Translations under genes and position numbers: made by a program
Shown here: positions 24,516 through 32,992 of the stretch, piece after piece
Position numbering within the stretch: position 1 is the stretch's first letter
How the letters are laid out: each line of letters begins with the position of its first letter
DNA from: Bacillota bacterium
Lineage (GTDB): Bacteria; Bacillota; Clostridia; Christensenellales; CAG-138
Assembly (NCBI GenBank): GCA_023435025.1
Contig: JAEYSE010000020.1
Coordinates: 18,990 to 82,989 of the forward strand
Length of the DNA stretch: 64,000 nucleotides
Reading direction: 5' to 3'
Notes under the pieces: model-generated
Databases searched by the model: none
What the model was told of the DNA's origin: nothing
The model's input: the letters and a program-made list of their open reading frames with translations, nothing else

Positions 24516-25827
24516 GCTTATCCGCCGCACGCGACACTTTGGTAACGGGTACGGGTTTTGGGCACGCCGATAGAGCGGCTTTGTTTTGAAAGTAGCCGAT
24601 GCCGGACCGGGCGTAGATGCGCACGGTTTCCATGCAGATATCCAACACCTTTTTGATGCAGCTGAGATCGATGTTCTCATACGTATCGTGGCGCGTGTGG
24701 TAATATGTCTGGGGGTCGTGGTTTACCGCGCACAGCCCGCAGGCCAGAAGGCCATTGCGGGAAAATGCCTCTGCGTCGGTCGCGCCGGGATAGAATGGGG
24801 CGCAGGATAGATCAATTCCGTTTTGCTTGGCCGCGGCAGACAGAAGGTTGCCCACCGCTTCGCTGTTGGGCTGCGTGCCGTTGATACCGCGCAGGTAGCA
24901 GCGGAGGTGCTTTTCTTCGCGTAGCGTATCTAACACCACAAATACGGTCTCGGTTTCCTGCGGGACGAGCTTTTTATAATCGGACGCAAAGGCAAACGAA
25001 CCCCGAAGCCCCACTTCTTCGCCGCCTGTGATCAGGCAGCAGACCTCCGTGTCCGCAAAGCGGATATTCTGATCAGCAAGTTCTTTTAATACGCCCATCG
25101 CAACAAAGGAACCCGAAAGGTTGTCGTTTGCACCGTCTACCACCGTTTTTCGGTTGAAGAAAAACAGCAGCGCGATAAAGAAGGGCACAAAACAGGTCTG
25201 AACAACAGCGGCCGTTCGGTAAATACCTTCCAATGGAATTGGGCCGCGCAAAATGGTTTCCACCAAAAGCGCAGCATTGATGCCGAATACCAGCAGCATC
25301 CCCAATATGGACCCAATGAGCACGACGGCAATCGCCGGCCCGCGCCCGTGCAGGCAAAAAGTAAACTCGCAGGCGGTATCCGCATGCCCCACAAATACGA
25401 TCCGCTTTTTTGCAGGGCCTGCCGAGGAACGTCGGGCATATACGTTTATTGATTGTTTTCTGGGAAACAAAAAGTCTATATATTCCCGGTACAACAAAAA
25501 CTCAAATATAAATACAGAAATGCAAAGCAGGCTTAAAACAAAGCCAAAGGCAGGAATTGCCGTAGATGGCACGATCGTGCGGAACCAAAACAAGCCAACG
25601 CAGAGCAGGTTTAATACAACCGCAATCGTAACCCAACCGTAAAACGCCTCAGGGTGTAGATAATATGCGTGCTGGCGCGTTTCATCCGCCCAGGCGCGCA
25701 GCTGTTTTTCAAAGAAAAGCTGGCAGCTAAGCTCGGCTTTCGAGCCCGCCGTACGGTTTTTAAATTTCCTGCAAACGGTAAAAATGCCGTCCTTGATATA
25801 CGATATAGTCTCCTGCCTGATGTTCAT
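24493..25827 (-). CDS. Membrane-embedded M28-family metallopeptidase
   Basis: 444 aa. M28 ligands are present: GHAD at 147-150, GANDNLSG at 232-239, GGEEVGLRG, a later Asp in VVLDT, and the His of YYHTRHDTYENID. Helices precede the catalytic domain (about 62-82 and 90-112). Two more hydrophobic segments (about 164-190 and 205-225) lie between GHAD and GANDN, where soluble M28 enzymes have only a short stretch. It is therefore probably an aminopeptidase-like zinc enzyme built into the membrane. The substrate and the side of the membrane are unknown. No operon partner is seen. Confidence 0.82.
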   Translation of the reverse strand: MNIRQETISYIKDGIFTVCRKFKNRTAGSKAELSCQLFFEKQLRAWADETRQHAYYLHPEAFYGWVTIAVVLNLLCVGLFWFRTIVPSTAIPAFGFVLSLLCISVFIFEFLLYREYIDFLFPRKQSINVYARRSSAGPAKKRIVFVGHADTACEFTFCLHGRGPAIAVVLIGSILGMLLVFGINAALLVETILRGPIPLEGIYRTAAVVQTCFVPFFIALLFFFNRKTVVDGANDNLSGSFVAMGVLKELADQNIRFADTEVCCLITGGEEVGLRGSFAFASDYKKLVPQETETVFVVLDTLREEKHLRCYLRGINGTQPNSEAVGNLLSAAAKQNGIDLSCAPFYPGATDAEAFSRNGLLACGLCAVNHDPQTYYHTRHDTYENIDLSCIKKVLDICMETVRIYARSGIGYFQNKAALSACPKPVPVTKVSRAADKPKTKLPG

Positions 25828-26012
25828 GCATCCACGAATCCCGTTCTTTTGTTACCTTTAGCTTTGCAGCTTTGAAGGAAAAATATTTTGGGGAAAAATC
25901 GGATGGCATGTCAAATGCAAGGCGGAAAAGCATAAGAAAAACGTGGAACAACTCGAATAGCTATTCTGTATGAATACGTCGGTTATTCCATGTAAATATG
26001 GATTTTATTTTA

Positions 26013-26039
26013 TAAAAAATCCCGCGCAATGTGCGGGAT
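26013..26039 (-). terminator. Rho-independent terminator after the GNAT gene
   Basis: ATCCCGC stem, 7-nt loop, GCGGGAT at 26019-26039; on the minus strand it is followed by a run of T (26018-26013). It terminates the gene at 26055-26621. Confidence 0.75.
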
Positions 26040-26054
26040 AAGGGATATCATATG

Positions 26055-26621
26055 TTATCGGTTTTGCCAGTCTTCCTTCAGAATTGTGTACACGGCCAAA
26101 TCACAGTATGTGGTTCCGTCGTTCCTCAGTTTTTCTTGCCGGTGCGTGCCTTCATATAGCATGCCGCTTTTTTGCATCACCCTGCCCGAGGCGGGGTTTT
26201 TCGTATCGTGCCTCGCGACGATTCGGTTCATGCCCACCTCCGAAAACAGAAAATTAATCACCGCTTTGAGCGCTTCCGTCGTGATGCCCTTACCCCAGTA
26301 GGCTTTTGAAATACAGTAGCCGACTTCGCAGCAGACGTTTGCCTCATCCAGGTTCACTACGGAAATTCCTCCGATCGGCTCGCCTAACTCCTTCAGCCCG
26401 ATGGCCCAATTGTAAACGCTTTTGGTTTCATATTCGTTTACCCACTGGTTCACCACGCCTTTGCTTACCTCTATGTCGCCATGAGGCCTCCAGGTCATAT
26501 ACCGGGTCACTTCGGGGTCGTTCGCCCAATGTCGGAACATTGGCTCGGCATCAGAAAGCGCAAACCTGCGAAGACTCAGCCGCTGTGTGCCGATTGTTTG
26601 TGTGCCCCTGTGGGTCAACAT
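26055..26621 (-). CDS. GNAT acetyltransferase, RimJ/RimL type
   Basis: 188 aa. N-terminal IGTQRLSLRRFALSDAEPMF and MTWRPHGDIE fit the RimJ/RimL group; the acetyl-CoA loop is in CCEVGYCISKAYWGKGITTEA (Q/RxxGxG-like WGKG), then FLFSEVGMNRIVARHDTKNPAS and a C-terminal KSGMLYEG strand. It should transfer acetyl from acetyl-CoA to an amine, either a ribosomal protein N-terminus or a small molecule. A stand-alone gene with its own terminator. The start at 26621 is the ATG nearest the domain; no strong AGGAGG is visible. Confidence 0.87.
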   Translation of the reverse strand: MLTHRGTQTIGTQRLSLRRFALSDAEPMFRHWANDPEVTRYMTWRPHGDIEVSKGVVNQWVNEYETKSVYNWAIGLKELGEPIGGISVVNLDEANVCCEVGYCISKAYWGKGITTEALKAVINFLFSEVGMNRIVARHDTKNPASGRVMQKSGMLYEGTHRQEKLRNDGTTYCDLAVYTILKEDWQNR

Positions 26622-26689
26622 ACAAATTCGCCCCCTTACGGTAAATTTAGGAAATTATATCGTGGCGGGTGCCGGTTTTCAAGCGATTT

Positions 26690-27079
26690 CTATCTGTCAC
26701 AGGGGGCGTTAACCGCCTGTTGCAGCTTCTGCCTTTCCCGCCGCGTGAGCTTGCCGGCGACGCGATTGTAGGAATGGTCTATCATATGGAACACCGCCGC
26801 GTCGTCCGCAGCCCCGTTTAAATATACCGTGTTCATATAGGGACGAAGCTGCTTTGGGCAATGGTAGCCGGGGACGACTGTGTCAGGATACTGCGTACGG
26901 TATAGTTCGGCCAGCATGGGCGCGCAAGAGACGGTGATTTTATGGTTGTCAGGAAGCGGGTAAAGCTGCAAGAACAGCTTGCCGCATACCTTGTAGCACA
27001 CCGGGATCTCACCAAACGGGAAATCCTCGTATGCGCCGGGCTTTTGCAGGCAATACCGCGTGATTTCAGAATTTGTCAT
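26690..27079 (-). CDS. MmcQ/YjbR-family protein
   Basis: 129 aa from the ATG at 27079, chosen because AGGAGG stands 8 nt upstream. Family features: an N-terminal helix with YCLQKPGAYEDFPFGEIPVCYKV in family order, the central KLFLQLYP strand, and the C-terminal HWxxV-like segment (PYMNTVYLNG, then HSYNRVAGKLTRRERQKL). This is a double-wing DNA-binding-like fold of unknown function, often encoded as an orphan. There is no link to its neighbours. Confidence 0.82.
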   Translation of the reverse strand: MTNSEITRYCLQKPGAYEDFPFGEIPVCYKVCGKLFLQLYPLPDNHKITVSCAPMLAELYRTQYPDTVVPGYHCPKQLRPYMNTVYLNGAADDAAVFHMIDHSYNRVAGKLTRRERQKLQQAVNAPCDR

Positions 27080-27269
27080 ATTCGCTGCCTCCTGTTCCAT
27101 TATAGCAAACGAGCGGGTCGGCTGCACCCTCGTTCCGGGTACAGCGCAAAGGAGGCTGAGGTCTTGGGTAACAGTAAAACAATAAAGGCGGGCCGTCCGC
27201 TCTTTTGTTGCGAATGTTTCCCGCCTTCTTTTTATGCATTTCACGCTTACTCAGGTTCCGCCCTTTTAC

Positions 27270-27611
27270 CTAGAAGGTGTAACCTTCTTTTTGAAGCTTC
27301 TCTTCCCAAATCATCTGCAGCAGCGCAAGTTCTTCCGAATAGTCCGTCTTTGATTCGTCCTTGTCATAGGGCAAAGTTTCTAGTATTTCCATCATAAATT
27401 GCTCCTTACCAAGCAGGTTATAATCCTGCTGCAGCGCCCGGTAGGGGTGGGAGTTCCCGTTTAAGCGCGCCGTTGCGCCGTTCATCACGCCCCGCAAGTC
27501 CGGTGTCGCCTGTAAATAGCAGCGCTTATGTTTCAGGCACCGGATGATGAAGATGCCCATATCCGGCTTCGTCAACTTATATTGCTGCTTTAATTCCTTT
27601 CTTCTGTCCAT
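27270..27611 (-). CDS. GIY-YIG nuclease family protein, small
   Basis: 113 aa. The domain starts at MGIFIIRCLKHKRCYLQATPDL, a variant of GIYxI...YIG; the typical Arg helix follows (GVMNGATARLNGNSHPYRALQQDYN) and the catalytic Glu may lie in FMMEILETLPYD. This small version is common in Firmicutes beside DUF2087 proteins and has no proven nuclease activity. Its start overlaps the DUF2087 gene by 22 nt, so they are coupled. Confidence 0.75.
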   Translation of the reverse strand: MDRRKELKQQYKLTKPDMGIFIIRCLKHKRCYLQATPDLRGVMNGATARLNGNSHPYRALQQDYNLLGKEQFMMEILETLPYDKDESKTDYSEELALLQMIWEEKLQKEGYTF

Positions 27612-27895
27612 GGTTCTCCCTCTTTTCTTCGCTTTTCATTCACCCAATAGCGGCTGCCGTCCGGTATCCGTTCCAAAAGACCATAGTCAATCAGCAGGCG
27701 GCGCAAAACAAAGTAGTCCCCGAATGTATGCCATGCGTCGATCACTGCGTTGACTTCTTTTTCCGTATAGACCCGGTCCGTTTCAAATTTCGCGCAAAGG
27801 TATTCTAATACCGGAATTTTGGTCCGGTTCGGGACGGGGATTTGTTTGATCCTACCGTTGCCGTCCAGAAAAACGGCGATGCTTTTTGCTGCCAT
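27590..27895 (-). CDS. DUF2087-domain protein
   Basis: 101 aa. The DUF2087 core is seen in IPVPNRTKIPVLEYLCAKFE, VYTEKEVNAVIDAWHTFGDYFVLRRLLIDYGLLER and DGSRYWV. The fold is a small winged-helix-like domain, often at the end of transcription factors; here it stands alone. It is upstream of and overlaps the GIY-YIG gene. A 9-7-9 inverted repeat at 27912-27936 lies just before its start and could be its own operator. Confidence 0.8.
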   Translation of the reverse strand: MAAKSIAVFLDGNGRIKQIPVPNRTKIPVLEYLCAKFETDRVYTEKEVNAVIDAWHTFGDYFVLRRLLIDYGLLERIPDGSRYWVNEKRRKEGEPWTEERN

Positions 27896-27911
27896 AGATT
27901 CACCTTCTGTT

Positions 27912-27936
27912 TTTAGTAAACTAGTAATTTACTAAA
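27912..27936. promoter_or_regulatory. Inverted repeat before the DUF2087 gene
   Basis: TTTAGTAAA, 7-nt spacer, TTTACTAAA: perfect 9-nt arms. It is AT-rich, without a T run suited to termination, and placed 16 nt upstream of the start, so it is more likely a regulator binding site. Confidence 0.5.
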
Positions 27937-28043
27937 TGATAATAGGCGAATTTTGCTTTTCTGTCAACCAGTTTTTCGCATGTTAAACGTCGTCGCGCGG
28001 CAGGCGCTAAATATTGACCCAAAAGCGTTCTTGCTCTTATCAA

Positions 28044-28083
28044 GCAAAAGCCGCCGGCATTCAGGCTGCCAGGCGGCTTTTGC
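28044..28083 (-). terminator. Terminator of the aconitase X operon
   Basis: GCAAAAGCCGCC pairs with GGCGGCTTTTGC (28044-28055 with 28072-28083), with a further GGCA/TGCC pairing inside. The stem is A/T-flanked and GC-rich in the middle, 21 nt after the small-subunit stop. Confidence 0.7.
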
Positions 28084-28103
28084 ATATCATGAAGTTGTTT
28101 TAT

Positions 28104-28544
28104 CTACGCCACGGTCACCGTGCCATCCGGCTCCACGTTTACTTGCATGCCGGTCTTGACGTAGCGCAAAAACTCATCGCCCAGCGAATCTACGGTGGGC
28201 ATGGAGCAATCCGTCCATACGTCGGCGAGTATCGCGCCCGCGGCAGCAAGCGAATCGATGGGTTTTGAAAACAGCAAGCACGCAGGCTGCTGGCCTAAAG
28301 CTGCGGCGCAGTAGAGCACCATGCCGCCGGTGGTGGAGCCTATGGTCTGCGGCATGCACAGGGCGGCGCCCGCCATGGGCTTTTTGTAAAGCGCCGCGTT
28401 GTTCTGGTCCGAGCAAACGGCTTTTTTATCCCCAGACATCAGGCTCTTTTGAAAGCTTGCAAGCGTATTGAATCCCTGTGTGGATACAAGCGCCACAGCC
28501 TCGGCTTTGCCGGGCACAACGGCGCGGCCTTTGAATGTCTTCAT
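28104..28544 (-). CDS. Aconitase X small (swivel, DUF126) subunit
   Basis: 146 aa from the ATG at 28544, which overlaps the stop of the large-subunit gene (ATGA). The swivel-domain landmarks are GRAVVPGKAEAVALVS at the start, GSTTGGMVLY (the substrate-binding Ser-rich loop) and ILADVWTDCSMPTVD near the end. In aconitase X enzymes this subunit caps the active site of the DUF521 subunit. Known activities are cis-3-hydroxy-L-proline dehydratase in bacteria and phosphomevalonate dehydratase in archaea. Confidence 0.88.
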   Translation of the reverse strand: MKTFKGRAVVPGKAEAVALVSTQGFNTLASFQKSLMSGDKKAVCSDQNNAALYKKPMAGAALCMPQTIGSTTGGMVLYCAAALGQQPACLLFSKPIDSLAAAGAILADVWTDCSMPTVDSLGDEFLRYVKTGMQVNVEPDGTVTVA

Positions 28545-29818
28545 GCGTCTAAGCCCCCTTTTGTGAGCAATGCGAGAATTTCGGCGTCCGTGTGGTAGCG
28601 CGCGCTGGTGTATGTGCGCAGCTTGTTGGAGTTGGTTACAACCGGTACTTTTGCGCATAGCGGGTTGTTCATGTACATAAGCGGGCAGATGTCGGAAACC
28701 ACCACGCCTGCCGCTGTAAGCTGCTTGAATTCCGGCGTTTGTTCAAACGCGCCTTTTACGCCGGGCGCTGCCGTAAACACGGTGGGGATCAACGTCTTTT
28801 TGCGGTTGGCGGCTTTGAGGGCGGCAAGCAGGTGCGCCGTCCAGTCCTTTAGCTGCGCCATAGAGAGGTGCGGGCACCCCACAAAGCAGAGCTTGGGGGT
28901 AGCAGCAGGGTCCTTCCAGATGCATGGATAGCTGTCGCGCACGCGTCTTAGTTCCGCGTCGTCCACAATATAACGTCCTGCATCCGGCTGCAGAAGCGCG
29001 CGGCCTTCGCGTCTTGCTTCCGGCGTAACCCCCTCAATGTGGTAGAGGCCTACCGCGCCGTTGGAGGCGGTGGCTGCGCCCATATCCTTCAGGTACGCCT
29101 TTGCCCGGTCTGTCAGCCCATCCGGGAAGAAGCGGTCAAGCCCTACGATATACGGCACGTCCTCCATCACATGAAGGCCAATGGCACTGCCCAGCACCTG
29201 CGCTTCGGGCAGCGTATCGGTTGTAACTTCCACCAGCCACTTCGCCTTGCGGCCTTCATCGGTCAGCAGGCCAAAATAAGGGACGTACCCTACAATGCTT
29301 CCAAACAGTTCAATAATACCCGAGTTGCGGTTGCACCGCGCGCCGAGAACGCTGTTAACATATACCACCGCGCTGCTTTCCGCCCAACTTAACACGTCGC
29401 CTTCGTTGGGGATATTGCCTACTTCATCCATGTAGCAGGTACAGGTGAACGCGCTGGGGCTTAAAATACCAAGCTCCAGGAGCTGCTTCTCATAGGAGGA
29501 CTGCTTGGAATACATGACGTTGAATACCAGCTTCTGCAGCGTGTTCTGCGGTACGTTGGGGTCCAGCGGGCGCGGGTCCGCACTGAACGCCTGGCCGGAA
29601 AGCGCGCCGCCATCAATCAACTGCTGCATCAACGCGTACACCGGTTTCATAACGGAAAGGCCGAAGCTTGTCACAAGATGGCCGTACTTGCCTGTAACGG
29701 GAACCATTTTTGTTGCGCCGAAGGTTTCCCCATACATGACCAGCGTCTTCATCACTTTTTGCAGCGCTTCTCCTTTGGCGCCGGAAAGCAGCGCTTGTTG
29801 TTCCACGTTAAGTTGCAT
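28541..29818 (-). CDS. Aconitase X large (DUF521) subunit
   Basis: 425 aa. The DUF521 pattern is clear: N-terminal EQQALLSGAKGEALQKVMKTLVMYGE, SAFTCTCYMDEVGNIP, SSAVVYVNSVLGARCNRNSG (Cys ligand region), and C-terminal CFVGCPHLS. The conserved Cys residues should hold an Fe-S cluster. It is a dehydratase with the small subunit encoded next to it. The upstream neighbour is a large flavoenzyme 11 nt away, so dehydration and reduction of the same substrate is a plausible pathway. No hydroxyproline or mevalonate genes are nearby. Confidence 0.88.
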   Translation of the reverse strand: MQLNVEQQALLSGAKGEALQKVMKTLVMYGETFGATKMVPVTGKYGHLVTSFGLSVMKPVYALMQQLIDGGALSGQAFSADPRPLDPNVPQNTLQKLVFNVMYSKQSSYEKQLLELGILSPSAFTCTCYMDEVGNIPNEGDVLSWAESSAVVYVNSVLGARCNRNSGIIELFGSIVGYVPYFGLLTDEGRKAKWLVEVTTDTLPEAQVLGSAIGLHVMEDVPYIVGLDRFFPDGLTDRAKAYLKDMGAATASNGAVGLYHIEGVTPEARREGRALLQPDAGRYIVDDAELRRVRDSYPCIWKDPAATPKLCFVGCPHLSMAQLKDWTAHLLAALKAANRKKTLIPTVFTAAPGVKGAFEQTPEFKQLTAAGVVVSDICPLMYMNNPLCAKVPVVTNSNKLRTYTSARYHTDAEILALLTKGGLDA

Positions 29819-29829
29819 GTCGCCACCCC

Positions 29830-32100
29830 CTAGACGCGCGCGGCAAGCGCATATGCGGCGCGGGTTGCCTCGAGTACCTTGCCCGCACTGAAGCTGTCGC
29901 CGATGTAATAGAGCTCATCCGCCGCACGCGCGCGCTGCGCTTCAAAGAACAGCGCGTCGTCGGGCTTGCCGCCCATCGCCAGTACCACTAGATCGGCCTT
30001 GAGCGTTTCATCCTGCTCTTCCGGTCCAATCTTCTTGGCAAGTGGGTTCTCAATGTTTTTGGGCAGTATCGGCTGCCAGGTGTTGTAGGGATCGGGAACA
30101 CCGTCGGAGACGTTGCGGCGGATGGATACGGATTTTGCATCAAACCCCGTCACATTGGCGCAATTGTACGCCTTAACGCCTTCGCGCTTCATGTAATGCA
30201 GCAGATGGCCGCGGTTGGCGGTGCATACGCCTTCCATCATGTAGGGCAGCATTTCTACCACGCTGACATCCCGTCCGTGTTCGTACTTCAGCCAGTAGGC
30301 AATTTCACAGCCGACTACGCCCCCGCCCACCACGACGATCTCTTTGGCGTCCCCAATGAGGCCGGGGTTATTTAGGAGTGCCGTAGCCTGCACGGCGTTT
30401 GCCTGTTCAAGCCCGGGAAGCTTCGGTGTAACCGCGCGTGTGCCAACTGCCACCACAATGGCGTCGTAGCCTTGCGCTTTGAGCGTTTCGAGGGAAGCCT
30501 CCGTCTGGTAGTGAATGGTCAGCCTGCCAGTCTTTTCAGCCATCTGAGCCATGCGGCGCAGGTACACGAGGTAATTTTGAATATCGAATTTGATGCGCGG
30601 CACACTGCCGGGGATAGTCTTGCCGCCCAGCTGATCGCTTTTTTCAAACAATTCCACCGTGTGGCCGCGCTCTGCCGCAATGCTTGCAAACGTCACGCCC
30701 GCGGGGCCGCCGCCGATCACGGCGATGCGCTTCGCCTTTTGTACGGGCATGGTTTCGGGCAGGTTGTGCTCAAAGCCAGTTCTGGGGTTGACGGCGCACT
30801 GCGGGTGCCCGCCGTCTACAAACTCGTTGATGCAGCCCTCCTGGCAGCCGATGCAGGGACAGATTTCTTCCACCTTGCCCGCAAATGCCTTCATGGGCCA
30901 ATCGGGGTCGGCAAGCAGCGGCCTTCCCAGCATAACCATGTCGCATTCGCCCTCGCGCAGCGCGCGTTCGGCAATGTCCGGATACCCAAGCTTGCCAACG
31001 GCCACAACGGGAACGGGGAGCCCGGCGTTGGAACGGATGTTGTTCTTTTCAAAGTGCTCTTTTACCAGCTTGGAGACCGCCAGGAAGCATCCTGCAGGCA
31101 TACCGGCCGGAGGATGCGGCAGCCACCAGTTGTCATAGCAGCCAAGATCCACGTCAAACATATCCACGCCTGCCTTGACGAGCGCTTCCATATACGCGAG
31201 CGTCTCATTGATGGAACGCCCGTTCTTGAACTTCTTGAGCGCCGGTACGTTCATGCCGCTTTCCCCATATGTTTCGTTGAGCGCAAGGGAAAGGTCGATA
31301 CGGTACATGATGGGGTAGCTGTCTCCCGCGCGACGGCGGAGTTCCTTGATAAGATCAACGCCAAAGCGCATATAGTCCGCATATGGGCCCGCTTTGCGGT
31401 GGTTAAAGGCGGGGTTGGTGAGCTGTTCGAGCAGATATCCCTCATGCCCGTGCAGGTATACGCCGTCGATGCCTGCGGCTTTTGCGTCCGCAGCGGCCTG
31501 CCCTGCATTTTTGATGATTTTTTTGAGTTGCGCATCGCTTAATGGCATACATGGAATCTGCGGGATGTAGAAGTTTGGATTCATGGAGGCGGAGACGGGG
31601 AACTTCAGCTCATGAATCAGACACTGGGGATTTCCCACTCGCCCTAAACCGGGCGTCAACTGAATAAAGAGCTTGCTGCCATAGGCGTGTACGCCCTGGG
31701 CTAAGTCACGCCAGCCCGCGAACACGGTGCGGCTGCGGTCGATGCGCGGGAAGTAGGAAAGATGTCCAAGCTCGGTAATGGAATTGTCAATGCCGTGGCT
31801 GATGGGCACCAGGCCTGTGGTAATTAACCCCACGCCGCCTTTAGCGCGCGCAAAGAAGTATTGCAGCATTTTGTCATTGGGACGGCCGGTTTCCTCACAC
31901 ATGTCGATGTTGCCCATGGGAGCCATGACTAGGCGGTTCTTAATGGTGAGCCTGTTGATCTGGATGGGAGAAAACATTGCGTCGTACGGGTAGAGCTCCT
32001 TTGTCATGCGGCCAGTGCCGCCCGCGCGGTTTTCATTTTCTCCTGTGACCCAACTGCCGTAGCTGTCCACAAGGGACTGTACCAAAGCGTCTGTCTTCAT
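29830..32100 (-). CDS. NADH:flavin oxidoreductase / enoate reductase-like (FadH type)
   Basis: 756 aa from the ATG at 32100 (AAAGGAG upstream). Residues 1-380 form an old-yellow-enzyme TIM barrel (KNRLVMAPMGNI, GVDGVYLHGHEGYLLEQL). The Fe-S ligands follow in CIGCQEGC plus a Cys in PQCAVNP. A C-terminal FAD/NAD half then begins (VIGGGPAGVTFA; second nucleotide site VVVGGGVVGCEIA). Relatives reduce activated C=C bonds (2,4-dienoyl-CoA, 2-enoates, bile acids). It is divergent from a TetR regulator and first in the operon with aconitase X. Confidence 0.9.
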   Translation of the reverse strand: MKTDALVQSLVDSYGSWVTGENENRAGGTGRMTKELYPYDAMFSPIQINRLTIKNRLVMAPMGNIDMCEETGRPNDKMLQYFFARAKGGVGLITTGLVPISHGIDNSITELGHLSYFPRIDRSRTVFAGWRDLAQGVHAYGSKLFIQLTPGLGRVGNPQCLIHELKFPVSASMNPNFYIPQIPCMPLSDAQLKKIIKNAGQAAADAKAAGIDGVYLHGHEGYLLEQLTNPAFNHRKAGPYADYMRFGVDLIKELRRRAGDSYPIMYRIDLSLALNETYGESGMNVPALKKFKNGRSINETLAYMEALVKAGVDMFDVDLGCYDNWWLPHPPAGMPAGCFLAVSKLVKEHFEKNNIRSNAGLPVPVVAVGKLGYPDIAERALREGECDMVMLGRPLLADPDWPMKAFAGKVEEICPCIGCQEGCINEFVDGGHPQCAVNPRTGFEHNLPETMPVQKAKRIAVIGGGPAGVTFASIAAERGHTVELFEKSDQLGGKTIPGSVPRIKFDIQNYLVYLRRMAQMAEKTGRLTIHYQTEASLETLKAQGYDAIVVAVGTRAVTPKLPGLEQANAVQATALLNNPGLIGDAKEIVVVGGGVVGCEIAYWLKYEHGRDVSVVEMLPYMMEGVCTANRGHLLHYMKREGVKAYNCANVTGFDAKSVSIRRNVSDGVPDPYNTWQPILPKNIENPLAKKIGPEEQDETLKADLVVLAMGGKPDDALFFEAQRARAADELYYIGDSFSAGKVLEATRAAYALAARV

Positions 32101-32271
32101 ACTGTTCCACTCCTTTGCTATATTGACTTGATGTGTGGTTGAGAGTTGAAAAAACCGAACCGGATTCTGTTTGTATACACCGTACCACATTGTTAATTTA
32201 TTTACAATAGAATTTATAGTTTTATTCGAACTTTTCTGAAAAGAGGCAGGGAAGGGGATGTGCTATAGATG

Positions 32272-32280
32272 TGCTATAAT
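32272..32280 (+). promoter_or_regulatory. Extended -10 of the TetR-family gene
   Basis: TGCTATAAT at 32272-32280, with a near-copy (TGCTATAGAT) 11 nt upstream. No clear -35. In the same divergent gap TGTATACA (32172-32179) is a small palindrome that might bind the regulator. Confidence 0.45.
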
Positions 32281-32306
32281 GGAGAACAGAAGGAGTGGTG
32301 AACGAT

Positions 32307-32891
32307 ATGGCGCTGCACACCAACGCGGAGCGCTCGCTTTTAACCCAGACACGTATTCTGCAGGCGGCTAGAAGGCTGGTAAAACGCCAGAGCTGGGAAG
32401 CGACAAAGATTAAAGAAATCTGCACCGAAGCAGGTGTTTCTATAGGCGCGTTCTACCACCATTTCGCCTCTAAACAGGAGCTGATGAACCGCGCCTTTTT
32501 GCTCTTTGACGATACGCTGGGGGAAAATTTGCCCGAACAGTCGGGCTCGCCCCTGGAGACGGTCAAAGAAGTACTGCTTGTGCAGACAGCGTTTGTGGTG
32601 AGTGAGGCCGGGTCAATCATTACGGAGTATTATAAGAATATTTTAATGGATAAATCCCGCTCCGCCGTTAACCCGGAGCGTGCGTATTACCGCAGGGTGC
32701 TTGCGTGTGTGGAAAACGCTCAGCCGTATTTTCGCAACGATCTGGAACCAACGTACATTGCGGAGCTGCTCATCAAATTTGTGCGCGGCTGTCTCATTGA
32801 CTGGTGCCTGCACGATTGCGGATATGATGTGGTGGAGCGTACGGGGAAGGAACTGGATTTTTTACTGGCGGGCCTAAAAACACAAAAATGA
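32307..32891 (+). CDS. TetR-family transcriptional regulator
   Basis: 194 aa from the ATG at 32307; AAGGAG is 11 nt upstream, and two GTG codons closer to it are too near. The N-terminal HTH is at residues 10-55 (RILQAARRLVKRQSWEATKIKEIC, then GVSIGAFYHHFASKQEL in family form). The C-terminal ligand domain contains LIDWCLHDCGYDVVERT. It is divergent from the flavoenzyme/aconitase X operon and so probably represses it, releasing in response to a pathway metabolite. Confidence 0.9.
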   Translation: MALHTNAERSLLTQTRILQAARRLVKRQSWEATKIKEICTEAGVSIGAFYHHFASKQELMNRAFLLFDDTLGENLPEQSGSPLETVKEVLLVQTAFVVSEAGSIITEYYKNILMDKSRSAVNPERAYYRRVLACVENAQPYFRNDLEPTYIAELLIKFVRGCLIDWCLHDCGYDVVERTGKELDFLLAGLKTQK

Positions 32892-32945
32892 TTGAGGCGG
32901 TGGAATTTGCTCATTTCAAACACACGATCTTCCCCAAATAGGCAC

Positions 32946-32973
32946 AAAAAAGCGGCCAAATGGCCGCTTTTTT
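32946..32973. terminator. Bidirectional terminator between tetR and rubrerythrin
   Basis: AAAAAAGCGGCC, loop AAAT, GGCCGCTTTTTT: perfect symmetrical stem with T/A tracts on both sides, serving the convergent genes. Confidence 0.85.
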
Positions 32974-32992
32974 ATTGCCGTTAGATCAGAGA

